NCBI GenBank assembly: GCA_003075315.1
Contig: QDFQ01000002.1
Location: forward strand, 22,820-86,819
Reading direction: 5' to 3'
From: Arthrobacter sp. TPD3018
Lineage (GTDB): Bacteria; Pseudomonadota; Alphaproteobacteria; Sphingomonadales; Sphingomonadaceae
Length of the DNA: 64,000 nucleotides
Both the position numbers and the translations under genes were made by a program. Below the pieces are notes generated by a model. That model was not told the DNA's origin and searched no databases. It was given only the letters and a program-made list of their open reading frames with translations. Numbering within the stretch: position 1 is the first letter of the stretch; the number at the start of each line of letters is the position of its first letter. Positions 10,181-21,715 of this stretch are shown in pieces.

Positions 10181-11020
10181 TTAGCCCTTCCTCTTGGTCG
10201 AATGACGCGACCGGATGATCATCTTGTCGGTCGACTTGTTATGACGGGTGCGCGCACCCTTCGTCGGCTTGCCCCAAGGCGTAACCGGGTGACGGCCGCC
10301 CGAGGTCCGGCCTTCACCACCGCCGTGCGGGTGATCGACCGGGTTCTTCGCGACACCGCGGGTCAGCGGACGCTTGCCCATCCAGCGCGAACGACCGGCC
10401 TTGCCCAGGTTCTGGTTCTGGTTGTCCGGGTTCGACACCGCACCGACCGTCGCCATGCACTCGCCACGGATGTAGCGCTGCTCGCCCGAGTTGAGACGCA
10501 CGATGACCATGCCGCGGTCACGACCGACGACCTGCACGTACGTGCCGGCCGAACGGGCGATCTGACCGCCCTTGCCCGGCTTCATCTCCACGTTGTGGAC
10601 GATGGTGCCGACGGGGACCTGACCGATCTCCATCGCGTTGCCCGGCTTGGTGTCCGTCTTCTTGGCGGCAATGATCTTGTCGCCCGGCGCCAGACGCTGC
10701 GGCGCGATGATGTAGGCCAGCTCTTCGTCGGCATACTTCACCAGCGCGATGAACGCGGTGCGGTTCGGGTCATACTCGAGCCGCTCGACGGTGCCTTCGA
10801 CGTCCCACTTGCGACGCTTGAAGTCGACATAGCGGTACTTCTGCTTGTGACCGCCGGCGATGCCGCGCGACGTCACATGGCCCTTGTTGTTGCGACCGCC
10901 GCTCTTGCGCTTGCCTTCGGTAAGCGCCTTGACCGGCTTGCCCTTCCACAGGGAGGACTTGTCGACGAGGACGAGGCCGCGCTGCGCGGGCGTCGTCGGG
11001 TTGTAATGCTTGAGTGCCAT
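10181..11020 (-). CDS. rplB: 50S ribosomal protein L2
   Basis: Core large-subunit protein required for peptidyl transfer, 279 residues. The N terminus [20 protein letters not shown] and the C-terminal block [25 protein letters not shown], which includes the critical His residues, are clear. The frame is open 33 codons upstream, but the ATG at 11018-11020 gives the family start. Confidence 0.98.
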   Translation of the reverse strand: MALKHYNPTTPAQRGLVLVDKSSLWKGKPVKALTEGKRKSGGRNNKGHVTSRGIAGGHKQKYRYVDFKRRKWDVEGTVERLEYDPNRTAFIALVKYADEELAYIIAPQRLAPGDKIIAAKKTDTKPGNAMEIGQVPVGTIVHNVEMKPGKGGQIARSAGTYVQVVGRDRGMVIVRLNSGEQRYIRGECMATVGAVSNPDNQNQNLGKAGRSRWMGKRPLTRGVAKNPVDHPHGGGEGRTSGGRHPVTPWGKPTKGARTRHNKSTDKMIIRSRHSTKRKG

Positions 11021-11025
11021 GACCC

Positions 11026-11337
11026 TTAGATCCCCGTCGTCACGTCGATGGACTGACCATCCTTCAGGGTGACAATGGCCTTCTTCATGTCGGAGCGTTG
11101 GTACGGAGCGCCCTTCCACTTCTTGGTCTTGCCCTTCTGGACGATCGTGTTCACGCCGGTCACGGTGACGTCGAAGAGCGCTTCGACGGCAGCCTTGATC
11201 TGCGGCTTGGTCGCATCGCCTGCGACCTTGAAGACGACGGCGTTATGCTCGGAGAGCAACGTCGCCTTTTCGGTGATGTGCGGCGCGACGATCACGTCAT
11301 AATGACGGTTGTCGACGGCCTTCTGCTGCTTAGCCAT
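11026..11337 (-). CDS. rplW: 50S ribosomal protein L23
   Basis: Exit-site protein that docks SRP and trigger factor, 103 residues. Conserved elements: [41 protein letters not shown] and the [22 protein letters not shown] stretch. Its start overlaps the end of rplD by eight bases. Confidence 0.98.
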   Translation of the reverse strand: MAKQQKAVDNRHYDVIVAPHITEKATLLSEHNAVVFKVAGDATKPQIKAAVEALFDVTVTGVNTIVQKGKTKKWKGAPYQRSDMKKAIVTLKDGQSIDVTTGI

Positions 11338-11956
11338 TGAAGCGAGCCTCCAGCTTTTCGACCGCCGCGCGGGTCAGCACCAGCGTGTCAGCCTTCAGGA
11401 TGTCATAGACGTTGGCACCGGCCGACGGCAGGACGTTGATGCCGTGCAGGTTGCCGGCGGCCAGCGCGAAGCTCGTCTCGACGGCGTCGCCGTCGATCAC
11501 CAGCGCGGTCTTGCCGAAGCCGACCTTGGCGAGATCGCCGACCAGCGTCTTCGTCTTGCCGTTCTCCACCGCCAGGCTGTCCATGACGATCAGCGAGCCG
11601 GCCTTCGCATGGCTCGACAGAGCCATCTTGAGGCCGAGCGCACGAATCTTCTTGTTCAGCGACGGATTGAAGTCGCGGACGCGGGCGCCGTGCGCCTTAC
11701 CACCGCCAACGAACACCGGAGCGCGGCGATCGCCGTGACGCGCCACACCGCCGCCCTTCTGGCGACCGAGCTTCTTGCCCGAACGGGCGACATCGGCGCG
11801 CTCACGCGTGCCACGTGCCGTCTCGCGACGCTTTTCCAGCTGCCAGGTCACGACGCGGTGCAGGATGTCGGCGCGCGGATCGAGGCCGAAGACCTCGTCG
11901 TTGAGCTCGACGTCCGCCGCAGCGGTGCCGGCGAAGGATTGAACCTTGACCTTCAC
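11330..11956 (-). CDS. rplD: 50S ribosomal protein L4
   Basis: Large-subunit protein L4, 208 residues. The long internal loop [29 protein letters not shown] is characteristic. In gammaproteobacteria L4 also represses the S10 operon through a leader RNA; the structured rpsJ-rplC spacer upstream would be a place to look for an equivalent, but no homology to that leader is claimed. Confidence 0.98.
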   Translation of the reverse strand: MKVKVQSFAGTAAADVELNDEVFGLDPRADILHRVVTWQLEKRRETARGTRERADVARSGKKLGRQKGGGVARHGDRRAPVFVGGGKAHGARVRDFNPSLNKKIRALGLKMALSSHAKAGSLIVMDSLAVENGKTKTLVGDLAKVGFGKTALVIDGDAVETSFALAAGNLHGINVLPSAGANVYDILKADTLVLTRAAVEKLEARFNG

Positions 11957-11958
11957 GT

Positions 11959-12708
11959 TCAGCCCTCCTGGCCGTCGGTCGCTTCCGGCGCGCTCGTCTC
12001 AGCGGGCGTGTCGGCGGCGGTGTTGCTGTTGGCAGCCTGCTTCAGGCTGGCGGGATACGGGGTGTCGGCGTGCGCCTTCACCTTGACGGCGTCCTTGACG
12101 AACAGCCAGCCGCCCTTCGAACCGGGCACCGAGCCCTTCACGAAGATCAGGCCGCGCTCGACGTCGGTGCCGACGACTTCCAGGTTCTGCTGGGTGCGGT
12201 TCTTGTCGCCCATGTGCCCGGCCATCTTCTTGTTCTTGAAAACGCGGCCCGGATCCTGACGGTTACCCGTCGAACCGTGCGAACGGTGGCTGACCGAGAC
12301 GCCGTGCGTCGCGCGCAGACCGCCGAAGTTCCAGCGCTTCATGGCGCCGGCAAAGCCCTTACCCTGGGTACGACCCTGGATGTCGACCAGCTGGCCGGCA
12401 ACGAAGTGGTCGGCCGACAGTTCGGCGCCGACGTCGAGGAGGTTGTCCTCGGTCACGCGGAACTCGCAGACGACCGCCTTGGGCTCGACTTCAGCCTTGC
12501 CGAAGTGGCCGCGCTGCGGCTTGGCGACATTCTTGGCCTTGGCGACGCCAGCACCGAGCTGGACGGCGGTGTAGCCATCACGATCCATTTCGCGACGGGC
12601 GACGACCTGAACGCCTTCGAGCTGCAGGACGGTGACGGGCACGTGGCGGCCGTCGTCCTGAAACAGGCGGGTCATCCCCATTTTCTTCGCGATCACGCCG
12701 GTACGCAT
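11959..12708 (-). CDS. rplC: 50S ribosomal protein L3
   Basis: Large-subunit assembly protein L3, 249 residues. It starts [20 protein letters not shown]; the signature region [36 protein letters not shown] is present. Compared with E. coli (209 residues) it has an acidic, Thr/Ala/Glu-rich low-complexity C-terminal tail after about residue 215. Confidence 0.98.
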   Translation of the reverse strand: MRTGVIAKKMGMTRLFQDDGRHVPVTVLQLEGVQVVARREMDRDGYTAVQLGAGVAKAKNVAKPQRGHFGKAEVEPKAVVCEFRVTEDNLLDVGAELSADHFVAGQLVDIQGRTQGKGFAGAMKRWNFGGLRATHGVSVSHRSHGSTGNRQDPGRVFKNKKMAGHMGDKNRTQQNLEVVGTDVERGLIFVKGSVPGSKGGWLFVKDAVKVKAHADTPYPASLKQAANSNTAADTPAETSAPEATDGQEG

Positions 12709-12995
12709 GATCCTGCACTCCTTTTACAGAGGCACGCCGGGACCATTCCCGAACGTGCGTGCGACCCTTCTTGCGAAGGATCATCCAACCCGTGTGTAAC
12801 TGCGTCGGCCCCGTCCCGGGCTGGATGCCCCCGTTACCGGGGACGTGACGGGAGACGCTGGCCCGGCTCCGTGGAGCCGGCGGTATCTCGTGTCTGTCAG
12901 GGGCCCGCCAGGCGGGTTCCCAACCGGCCGTCATCCGCGAACCGCGGAAAACAGCAAACCCGCGGGACTCACGTCGACCGCGGGGATGCGGGCCA
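12709..12995 (-). promoter_or_regulatory. Structured rpsJ-rplC spacer
   Basis: No gene is seen in these 287 bp. Several hairpins can form: arms 12959-12965 with 12978-12984 (7 bp), 12904-12916 (compact GC palindrome), 12863-12869 with 12874-12880 (7 bp, 4-nt loop) and 12829-12833 with 12838-12842 (5 bp, 4-nt loop). No T-runs follow them. The spacer is far longer than the few dozen bases usual between rpsJ and rplC, so a regulatory or processing role is plausible. Confidence 0.5.
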
Positions 12996-13304
12996 TTACG
13001 CCAGCTTGATCTCGACGTCAACGCCAGCCGCGAGGTCGAGCTTCATCAGCGCATCGACCGTCTGCGGGGTCGGCTGCACGATGTCGAGCATGCGCTTGTA
13101 GGTGCGCACTTCGAACTGCTCGCGCGACTTCTTGTCGATGTGCGGGCCGCGGTTGACGGTGAACTTCTCGATGCGGGTCGGCAGCGGAATCGGGCCGCGG
13201 ATGAGCGCGCCGGTGCGACGCGCGGTGTCGGCGATATCGCCGGTCGCCTGGTCGAGAACGCGATGGTCGAACGCCTTGAGGCGAATACGGATGTTGCTGT
13301 CCAT
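12996..13304 (-). CDS. rpsJ: 30S ribosomal protein S10 (NusE)
   Basis: Small-subunit protein and transcription antitermination factor, 102 residues. It starts [20 protein letters not shown] and contains [29 protein letters not shown]. The frame is open 57 codons upstream but the ATG at 13302-13304 gives the family start. It follows the tuf terminator by about 170 bp, so it probably has its own promoter in 13305-13470. Confidence 0.98.
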   Translation of the reverse strand: MDSNIRIRLKAFDHRVLDQATGDIADTARRTGALIRGPIPLPTRIEKFTVNRGPHIDKKSREQFEVRTYKRMLDIVQPTPQTVDALMKLDLAAGVDVEIKLA

Positions 13305-13474
13305 GATCCCTACCGATGCGAGGAGCACGACCCCGGCCGTCTCCACCGCGGTGATGCGGAGGACTCGTGCCGCAGGTGCTGGACCGGCGGGATGAGATCC
13401 CACTGAACAGCGGGACGACGAGAAAGAGCCGAAACTCAATAAAACTGAAGGGCGGCCCAATACGGCGGCCCTCA

Positions 13475-13522
13475 TAAAAAGGCAACAGCCCGACTCTCCT
13501 TTTTTAGGAGAGCCGGGCTGCT
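13475..13522 (-). terminator. Terminator after tuf
   Basis: On the minus strand the arms CAGCCCGGCTCTCC and GGAGAGTCGGGCTG form a 14-bp stem with one mismatch around a T plus six-A loop, followed a few bases later by a run of five T. It lies about 45 bp past the tuf stop and separates the str operon from rpsJ. Confidence 0.75.
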
Positions 13523-13566
13523 GTTGTTCCGGTCGGCGCGGGGAAGACCCCCGCCCCGTCTGGTTC

Positions 13567-14760
13567 TTACTTGTCGATCTGGCTCACGACGCCCGCGCCG
13601 ACGGTACGACCGCCCTCACGGATGGTGAAGCGCTGGCCGACGTCCATAGCGATCGGCGCGATCAGCTTGATGCCGAGGGCGATGTTGTCGCCAGGCATGA
13701 CCATCTCGGTGCCCTCGGGCAGCTCGACGGTGCCGGTCACGTCCGTGGTACGGAAGTAGAACTGCGGACGATAGTTCGCGAAGAACGGGGTGTGACGGCC
13801 GCCTTCTTCCTTCGACAGCACGTACACTTCCGACTTGAAGTCGGTGTGCGGCTTGATCGAACCCGGCTTGCAGAGCACCTGGCCACGCTCGACTTCGTCA
13901 CGAGCGACGCCACGGATCAGCGCGCCGACGTTGTCGCCCGCCTGGCCCTGGTCGAGCAGCTTGCGGAACATTTCGACGCCGGTGACGGTGGTCTTGCGGA
14001 CTTCCGGGTGGATGCCGACGATTTCGACTTCTTCACCAACCTTGATGATGCCGGTTTCGACACGGCCGGTGACGACGGTGCCGCGACCCGAGATCGAGAA
14101 CACGTCTTCGATCGGCATCATGAACGGCTTGTCGAGCGGACGCTCCGGCTGCGGGATGTAGTCGTCAACGGCCTGCATCAGCTCGAGGACGGCTTCCTTG
14201 CCGAACTTGTCGTTCGAACCCGACAGGGCGCAGGTCGCCGAACCCTTGATGACGGGGATGTCGTCGCCCGGGAATTCGTACGAGCTGAGCAGCTCGCGGA
14301 TTTCCAGCTCGACCAGCTCGAGGATTTCCTCGTCGTCGACCAGGTCGACCTTGTTCATGAACACGACCATCGCCGGCACGCCGACCTGACGGGCGAGCAG
14401 GATGTGCTCGCGGGTCTGCGGCATCGGGCCGTCGGTCGAGGACACGACCAGGATCGCGCCGTCCATCTGGGCGGCACCGGTGATCATGTTCTTCACGTAG
14501 TCGGCGTGACCCGGGCAGTCGACGTGCGCGTAGTGACGGTTGGCCGTCTCATACTCGACGTGCGCGGTCGAGATGGTGATGCCGCGAGCGCGCTCTTCCG
14601 GAGCCTTGTCGATGTTTTCGAAATCGACCTTTTCCGACAGACCCTGGTCGGCCAGCACCTTCGTGATCGCTGCGGTCAGCGAGGTCTTGCCATGGTCGAC
14701 GTGACCGATGGTGCCGATGTTGAGGTGCGGCTTGTTCCGCTCGAATTTTGCCTTAGCCAT
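13567..14760 (-). CDS. tuf: Elongation factor Tu
   Basis: GTPase delivering aminoacyl-tRNA to the ribosome, 397 residues. G1 motif GHVDHGKT at residues 19-26, G3 in [10 protein letters not shown] and G4 in [10 protein letters not shown] are all present, and the C terminus ends [17 protein letters not shown]. It is the last gene of the str operon, 201 bp after fusA; AGAAGG precedes the ATG. This is the only tuf copy in the window. Confidence 0.99.
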   Translation of the reverse strand: MAKAKFERNKPHLNIGTIGHVDHGKTSLTAAITKVLADQGLSEKVDFENIDKAPEERARGITISTAHVEYETANRHYAHVDCPGHADYVKNMITGAAQMDGAILVVSSTDGPMPQTREHILLARQVGVPAMVVFMNKVDLVDDEEILELVELEIRELLSSYEFPGDDIPVIKGSATCALSGSNDKFGKEAVLELMQAVDDYIPQPERPLDKPFMMPIEDVFSISGRGTVVTGRVETGIIKVGEEVEIVGIHPEVRKTTVTGVEMFRKLLDQGQAGDNVGALIRGVARDEVERGQVLCKPGSIKPHTDFKSEVYVLSKEEGGRHTPFFANYRPQFYFRTTDVTGTVELPEGTEMVMPGDNIALGIKLIAPIAMDVGQRFTIREGGRTVGAGVVSQIDK

Positions 14761-14961
14761 TTTCCTACCTTCTGATTCGAATTCGGTGCCGCCGGGGGGC
14801 TACGCGAACGCGGCCCTTTAGCGGGTGTTTGTGGGTAATGCCAGCCCTGACCTCAGAGCCCGACGCGGAAGTAAATTCCGTGCCGTCGAACGGGTCGCCG
14901 TGGCGACCCGCCGGCCGGCCTTTCGGCTACTCGGGGCCAAGTTGCCTTAGCCCCGCGCGCC
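14761..14961 (-). other. fusA-tuf spacer with perfect hairpin
   Basis: No gene. It contains a perfect inverted repeat at 14891-14910 (9-bp arms CGGGTCGCC and GGCGACCCG). No T-run follows. It may set the relative amounts of EF-G and EF-Tu mRNA or precede an internal tuf promoter; neither can be shown here. Confidence 0.4.
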
Positions 14962-17055
<2,094 letters not shown>

Positions 17056-17139
17056 GATCGTGATTTCCTTAGAGATATGGGGAGCGCAGCTTTCGCCGGC
17101 TCCCCATGATATAGTTTAAAAGCGGTGCGCTTCCAAGCC

Positions 17140-17610
17140 TTACCAGCGGTAGTGCGAGAACGCCCGGTTCGCTTCCGCCATGCGGTGCGTGTCTTCGCGC
17201 TTCTTCACCGCGTTACCGCGGTTGTTCGCAGCGTCCATCAGCTCGCCGGAGAGGCGGGCCGACATGGTGTTCTCGCTGCGGGCACGCGCCGCGGCGATGA
17301 GCCAGCGGATCGCGAGCGCCTGGGCGCGCTCCGGACGAACCTCGACGGGGACCTGATAGGTCGCACCACCGACGCGGCGCGAACGCACTTCGATGCCTGG
17401 CTTGATGTTGTTCAGCGCGTCGTGGAACACACCGATCGGCTCGCGCTTCGCGCGCTGCTCGACGGTTTCCAGAGCACCGTAGACGATGAGCTCGGCGACG
17501 GACTTCTTGCCGTCCAGCATCACCGAATTCATGAACTTCGACAGAACCTCATCCCCGAACTTGGGATCAGGCAGGATGACCCGCTTTTCGGGACGACGAC
17601 GACGTGCCAT
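17140..17610 (-). CDS. rpsG: 30S ribosomal protein S7
   Basis: 16S rRNA-binding assembly protein, 156 residues, the usual length. It starts [20 protein letters not shown] and contains [41 protein letters not shown] and the C-terminal FSHYRW. Lies between rpsL and fusA. Confidence 0.98.
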   Translation of the reverse strand: MARRRRPEKRVILPDPKFGDEVLSKFMNSVMLDGKKSVAELIVYGALETVEQRAKREPIGVFHDALNNIKPGIEVRSRRVGGATYQVPVEVRPERAQALAIRWLIAAARARSENTMSARLSGELMDAANNRGNAVKKREDTHRMAEANRAFSHYRW

Positions 17611-17667
17611 TTCAAAAACCTTTCAAACTTCAGCCTTCTGGACGAGCCTCTCGGGAGGCCGACCGGC

Positions 17668-18039
17668 TTACTTCGGACGCTTGGCGCCGTACTTGGAGCG
17701 GGACTGACGGCGATCCTTGACGCCCTGCGTGTCGAGCACGCCGCGCAGGACGTGGTAACGCACGCCGGGAAGATCGCGCACACGGCCGCCGCGGATGAGG
17801 ACCACCGAGTGCTCCTGCAGGTTGTGGCCTTCGCCCGGGATGTACGAAATGACTTCGCGGCTGTTGGTCAGACGGACCTTGGCCACCTTGCGAAGCGCCG
17901 AGTTCGGCTTCTTCGGGGTCGTCGTGTAGACGCGGGTGCAGACGCCGCGCTTCTGCGGGTTCTGCTCCATCGCAGGGACCTTGGACTTGGCCTTCTGCGG
18001 GTCGCGGCCCTTGCGGACCAGCTGGTTGATCGTCGGCAT
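17668..18039 (-). CDS. rpsL: 30S ribosomal protein S12, with Arg88
   Basis: Decoding-centre protein S12, 123 residues. The start ATG at 18037-18039 gives [20 protein letters not shown]. Lys43 in the loop [13 protein letters not shown] is present, but the second streptomycin-site residue, counted with Met as 88, is Arg in [15 protein letters not shown] where E. coli has Lys. The codon is CGC (17776-17778), so it is not a one-step mutant of a Lys codon. A Lys-to-Arg change here is a known streptomycin-resistance change in other bacteria. First gene of the str operon; its leader lies in 18040-18160. Confidence 0.98.
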   Translation of the reverse strand: MPTINQLVRKGRDPQKAKSKVPAMEQNPQKRGVCTRVYTTTPKKPNSALRKVAKVRLTNSREVISYIPGEGHNLQEHSVVLIRGGRVRDLPGVRYHVLRGVLDTQGVKDRRQSRSKYGAKRPK

Positions 18040-18310
18040 GAAGCCTTCACCTCGTATATGGGTTACTTTGCTGGAGCCATCACAGCACTTCGGAATACAA
18101 AAAGGGACGCGGACGGCGAAACGCCACCCCGGCCCCACAACTTTTGCATCCAGCAATGTTCAAGCTTGCCCACCGGATCGCTCCGATGGAACGGGCGGGC
18201 CTATACGCAGAGTCGGGTCCGCGGTCAATCCGGGGCGGTCCGGCCACGTTACCCTACAGGCGCATGGCGCCTTAACCGCGCAGCAACCGGTCCGGGTGCA
18301 GGACAGGCTC

Positions 18311-18937
18311 ATGCCGCCGTTCCGACCTGCCCCTCCCCCCATGCCGGTCGCGGCGCTTGCGAGCGCGGCGGTGTTGGCGGGTCTGTTGCCTGATACCGGC
18401 TGGGGCGACACCCTTGCGTTGCTCGCTATCACCGCCGCGCTGTTCGCCGCGCACGAACGCCGCCATCGCGACATGGCGATCGCCGCGGCGCTGGGCGTCG
18501 CTTTGTCACCGGCGGGACTGCTCCTGGCGCCGCTATGCCTGGGCCTCGCGATCGGCCGCGGCGCGCTGCGACACCTGCCCGTGGCCGCCATTACCGGACT
18601 GCTGGTCGCCACCCAATTGCCGTGGGCCACGCCGGCCGCTCAGCTGCCGAATCTAGCCATGTTCCCGGCGGCATGGCCGGCAAGCCTGGCCCTGGTCGCC
18701 GCCATCGGCGTCGGCGCGAGCGCGTGGCTGGCGGCACGCGGCACGGTCACGCGTCCGGCAGCCTTGTTCGCCGAAGCCCGCCTCGGCATCGTCGTGATGG
18801 CCATGCTCTTGCCCCTGCCGCCGGGTGTCCTGGGCTTCGTGGTGATGATCATTGCCCTACCCTTGCGCCCCCCCGTCCGGCGCCAGGCGGCGAACGACAA
18901 TATCGTGGTGCGGCGTCCCATCCGCCTCGCCGCCTGA
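18311..18937 (+). CDS. Multi-pass membrane protein of unknown function
   Basis: 208 residues, Ala/Leu/Pro-rich, with about six to seven hydrophobic segments and a short basic tail QAANDNIVVRRPIRLAA. The middle (ALGVALSPAGLLLAPLCLGLAIG) faintly resembles segments of GT-C type glycosyltransferase membrane domains, but no catalytic region is present. Start chosen at the ATG after AGGACAGG. It is divergent from rpsL, separated by a 271-bp gap with no other gene. Confidence 0.6.
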   Translation: MPPFRPAPPPMPVAALASAAVLAGLLPDTGWGDTLALLAITAALFAAHERRHRDMAIAAALGVALSPAGLLLAPLCLGLAIGRGALRHLPVAAITGLLVATQLPWATPAAQLPNLAMFPAAWPASLALVAAIGVGASAWLAARGTVTRPAALFAEARLGIVVMAMLLPLPPGVLGFVVMIIALPLRPPVRRQAANDNIVVRRPIRLAA

Positions 18938-18977
18938 CGCATTCGGCACGCGCAGCTTCTTTCGTCACACGAGCCGC

Positions 18978-19005
18978 TTGCGGTTTCGCCCAGACGGCGT
19001 TAGAG
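18978..19005 (+). promoter_or_regulatory. Possible promoter of tRNA-Trp
   Basis: TTGCGG at 18978-18983 and TTAGAG at 19000-19005 are spaced by 16 bp, and the -10-like box ends 15 bp before the mature tRNA. Match to the housekeeping consensus is moderate. Confidence 0.4.
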
Positions 19006-19020
19006 GCCGCCCCCGGCTGC

Positions 19021-19096
19021 AGGAGTGTAGCTCAGTTGGTAGAGCATCGGTCTCCAAAACCGAGGGCCCACGGTTCGAGTCCGTGCACTCCTGCCA
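19021..19096 (+). tRNA. trpT: tRNA-Trp (anticodon CCA)
   Basis: The 76-nt cloverleaf folds fully: acceptor AGGAGTG with CACTCCT, D-loop containing AGTTGGTAGA, anticodon stem TCGGT/ACCGA with loop CTCCAAA (anticodon CCA at 19054-19056), T-loop GGTTCGAGTCC, and an encoded CCA end. tRNA-Trp directly before secE-nusG is a common bacterial arrangement. Confidence 0.97.
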
Positions 19097-19231
19097 GTTC
19101 GCCATGCGTTGGCGAACGCGCGCATCGCGACGAATTCTTCCAAAAATAAGTCTGGCAGATGAATGATCTGTCATAAATGTTGACGAAGGTTGTTTACGCC
19201 GCCGTCGGGCGTCCCTACACGCGCCCGCATC

Positions 19232-19375
19232 ATGGATGAAGCGACCCGCCATACCCTCGTCATTGCGATCATCGCGGCTCTGCTTCTGATCGGCACGCCG
19301 GTGCTCATCCTGAAGCTGCGCAAGCGCAAGCGAGACAAGCTGCGGCGGCGCGGGATCAAACGCTACGGCCATTGA
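19232..19375 (+). CDS. Small single-pass membrane protein
   Basis: 47 residues: a short acidic start MDEATRHT, one hydrophobic helix (LVIAIIAALLLIGTPVLIL) and a very basic tail (KLRKRKRDKLRRRGIKRYGH), giving an expected N-out, C-in topology. No good ribosome site precedes the ATG, so its reality rests on composition and its place between tRNA-Trp and secE. Function unknown. Confidence 0.55.
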   Translation: MDEATRHTLVIAIIAALLLIGTPVLILKLRKRKRDKLRRRGIKRYGH

Positions 19376-19390
19376 TCGCGCGACGAAGGC

Positions 19391-19415
19391 GGGGCGCCCT
19401 TGCGTTCGGCGCCCC
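19391..19415 (+). terminator. Hairpin upstream of secE
   Basis: Perfect 8-bp arms GGGGCGCC and GGCGCCCC around a 9-nt loop, 15 bp after the small membrane ORF. No T-run follows, so it may be a weak terminator or an mRNA end-stabilising hairpin. Confidence 0.4.
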
Positions 19416-19548
19416 GTACGGCTATTTGCGCAGGCCATCCGACAGCTGAGGACGGGCAGCGCCGGTTTCCCATCACGGGAAAGCGGCGGAAGGCTCATGC
19501 CCCGGCGGTACGGATTTTCGTGATTCCAGCGGGTTTCTGAGAAAAACA

Positions 19549-19746
19549 GTGGCAAAGACGACCCCCATCGAATTCATCCGCCAGGTCCAGGCCGAAACCA
19601 AGAAGGTGGTCTGGCCGACCCGGCGCGAGACGATCATGACGGGTGTCATGGTGGTCATCATGACGACCATCCTCGCGCTGTTCTTCCTGGGCGTCGACAC
19701 GTTCTTCAACGCGGTCGTCCAGGCGCTGCTCAAGCTCGCGAAGTAA
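19549..19746 (+). CDS. secE: Preprotein translocase subunit SecE
   Basis: Clamp subunit of the Sec translocon, 65 residues. It starts with GTG (MAKTTPIEFIRQVQAE) and has the SecE core KKVVWPTRRETIMTG followed by one membrane helix. This is the short single-helix form. It precedes nusG by 11 bp. The ribosome site before GTG is weak. Confidence 0.96.
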   Translation: MAKTTPIEFIRQVQAETKKVVWPTRRETIMTGVMVVIMTTILALFFLGVDTFFNAVVQALLKLAK

Positions 19747-19757
19747 AGGTTCAGGCA

Positions 19758-20294
19758 ATGGCGCGCTGGTACATCATTCACGCCTATTCGGGCTTCGAGG
19801 GCAAGGTTCGCGACGCGATCATGGCAGAGGCGACGCGCCTCGGCCTGGAGCAGCTGGTCGAGCAGATCGAAGTGCCGACCGAGACGGTGACGGAAGCCCG
19901 TCGCGGCAAGAAGATCGCGGTCGAGCGCAAGTTCATGCCGGGCTATGTCCTCGCCAAGCTGAACATGAACGACGACGTCTATCACCTCGTCAAGAACACG
20001 CCCAAGGTCACCGGCTTCCTTGGCAGCATGGGCAAGCCGCAGGCGATCAGCGAGGCGGAAGCCGCGCGCATGCTCAACAGCAAGGAAGAAGCGGCCGCCG
20101 CGCCCAAGACCAAGATCAAGGTCGATTACGAGATCGGCGATGCGGTCAAGGTGCTCGAGGGTCCGTTCGCGAGCTTCAACGGCGTCGTCGAGGAACTCGA
20201 TTTCGACAAGGCGAAGGTCAAGGTGTCGGTGTCGATCTTCGGCCGCGCGACCCCGGTCGAGCTGGACTTCGAACAGGTCGAACGCAGCAAGTAA
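19758..20294 (+). CDS. nusG: Transcription termination/antitermination factor NusG
   Basis: 178-residue RNA-polymerase-binding factor. The NGN domain starts MARWYIIHAYSGFEGKVRDAI and includes RKFMPGYVLAKLNMND; the C-terminal KOW domain contains GDAVKVLEGPFASFNGVVEELD. A terminator follows immediately, so nusG is not cotranscribed with rplK-rplA, which are absent from the window. Confidence 0.98.
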   Translation: MARWYIIHAYSGFEGKVRDAIMAEATRLGLEQLVEQIEVPTETVTEARRGKKIAVERKFMPGYVLAKLNMNDDVYHLVKNTPKVTGFLGSMGKPQAISEAEAARMLNSKEEAAAAPKTKIKVDYEIGDAVKVLEGPFASFNGVVEELDFDKAKVKVSVSIFGRATPVELDFEQVERSK

Positions 20295-20340
20295 GACGTG
20301 CCGGCGCAAGACCCCGGCAATCTTGCAGAAATACACGGGA

Positions 20341-20368
20341 AAACCGGGGCTTAGGCTCCGGTTTTTTT
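20341..20368 (+). terminator. Rho-independent terminator after nusG
   Basis: Arms AAACCGG and CCGGTTT with an inner GC pairing and a short loop, followed by a run of seven T. It lies 47 bp past the nusG stop. Confidence 0.85.
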
Positions 20369-20479
20369 GTGTTTCCCGCTGACCGGCCAAGGCCCGATGG
20401 TGGCAACCCGGCACGCGTTCGGCCATTGTGCCTGCATCACGGTCACCGACCACAAGGTCGGGACCGCCGCAGGAGACCC

Positions 20480-20953
20480 ATGATGCCCCCTCACCTTCCC
20501 GTGCTTGCCCTGACGCTGAGCTTGGCCGCACCAGCCATGGCGCGTGATGCCGCGCCGGCGGTGACGATCGATCACAGCGTGCAGCTCGATCATCACAGCG
20601 GCCCCGTCACCGCCCGGTATCGCGGCGCGTTGGTGGTCGATCATCGCCAGATCGGCGCCGTCGCGCCCGCCGGCCGCGCCTCCAGCCTGCGCTGCCATTG
20701 GACCGCCCGGATCGCGGTCGAGCGTCACGCGACCACCGCGACTGGCGCAATCACCCAGCGCAGCTTTGTCAGCGATCGGTCGCTATCCGGCCATCGTCCC
20801 GGCTGGTGCGCCGGCCAGCGCGACGCCATGGCGCGTGACGTCGCCGCGCAGTCCATCGATCTGGATCGCCACATCCAGGCGGTCACCCGCGAGGATCATG
20901 ACGTATTGCGAGCCGAGCTCGATCGTCTGCACGGTAGCGTTGCCGCCGGATGA
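20480..20953 (+). CDS. Secreted protein of unknown function
   Basis: 157 residues with a signal peptide (MMPPHLPVLALTLSLAAPAMA) and a His-rich mature part (TIDHSVQLDHHSGPV). AGGAG at 20471-20475 supports an ATG at 20480 or the next one at 20483. The last four bases overlap the start of the porin-like gene, so the two are coupled. A small perfect hairpin (20446-20461) lies in its leader. No family recognised. Confidence 0.65.
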   Translation: MMPPHLPVLALTLSLAAPAMARDAAPAVTIDHSVQLDHHSGPVTARYRGALVVDHRQIGAVAPAGRASSLRCHWTARIAVERHATTATGAITQRSFVSDRSLSGHRPGWCAGQRDAMARDVAAQSIDLDRHIQAVTREDHDVLRAELDRLHGSVAAG

Positions 20954-21690
20954 TCGACATCATTGCGAAAGCCGGCCTCGCCGCCGGCGCATTGTTGGCG
21001 GCAACGCCCGCCGTCGCGCAACTCGCGACCAGCGCCGGTGTCGAGGCGACCACGGACGAGAATCGCCGAGGCATCAGCTGGAGCGAGGGCCGTGCCTCGA
21101 TCGCGGGGGATGCCACGGTGAGCGGTTACGGCCTCGATCTCACCGCGCGCGTCGCGGCGCTGCGCGGATCGGACCGGCACGGGGGTGCAAATGCGGTCGC
21201 CGACCTGACGCTCGGCAGCGGGTGGGACGTCGGGGCGGTGCGGCTGCGCGCACAGGGCACCGCACACGTGTTCGGCGGCGCCCGTGGGAATATGGATTAT
21301 GCCGAACTCGGCGGATCGGCGAGCTACACCTACGGCCCCGCCGATCTAACCGCGGGTGCGATCTGGGCGCCCGAACAGCGCGCGATCGGGGGCAGCAATC
21401 TGTACCTCTATGCCAATGCGAGCGCGGGGCTCCCCGGCACGCCGCTGACCGCGATCGCCGGCCTTGGCCATTCATCGGGGACGGTCACCGACCCGGTCCG
21501 CGCGCAACGGTTGCGCCCCGGCGGCGACTATACCGATTGGCGGCTTGGCGTCGAATATCGCCGCGATCGCCTGACGCTGGGCGTCGACTATGTCGGGACG
21601 GACGTCACGCGCGCCGGTGCGTTCGGGCCGTTCGCCGATGCGGGGCATGCCGGCGACAGGCTCATCGGCCGGGTCCGCTTCGACTTCTGA
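20950..21690 (+). CDS. TorF-type putative porin
   Basis: 246 residues, predicted outer-membrane beta-barrel. A signal peptide (about residues 1-23, ending TPAVA) is followed by alternating-hydrophobicity strands and a terminal aromatic, VRFDF, as expected for BAM-assembled barrels. The segment NRRGISWSEGRASIAGDATVSG resembles the RGIS repeat start of the TorF/Gcw_chp family. Substrate unknown. Coupled by a 4-base ATGA overlap with the preceding secreted protein. Confidence 0.7.
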   Translation: MIDIIAKAGLAAGALLAATPAVAQLATSAGVEATTDENRRGISWSEGRASIAGDATVSGYGLDLTARVAALRGSDRHGGANAVADLTLGSGWDVGAVRLRAQGTAHVFGGARGNMDYAELGGSASYTYGPADLTAGAIWAPEQRAIGGSNLYLYANASAGLPGTPLTAIAGLGHSSGTVTDPVRAQRLRPGGDYTDWRLGVEYRRDRLTLGVDYVGTDVTRAGAFGPFADAGHAGDRLIGRVRFDF

Positions 21691-21715
21691 TCCCGCCGGT
21701 TACCACGGGACGCGA

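Noticed and set aside
17776-17778. Laboratory-selected streptomycin-resistance mutation in rpsL
   Set aside because: The Arg codon is CGC, two changes from a Lys codon, so a single selected point mutation is unlikely.
18960-19020. Small frame overlapping tRNA-Trp
   Set aside because: It crosses the tRNA gene and has no coding features.
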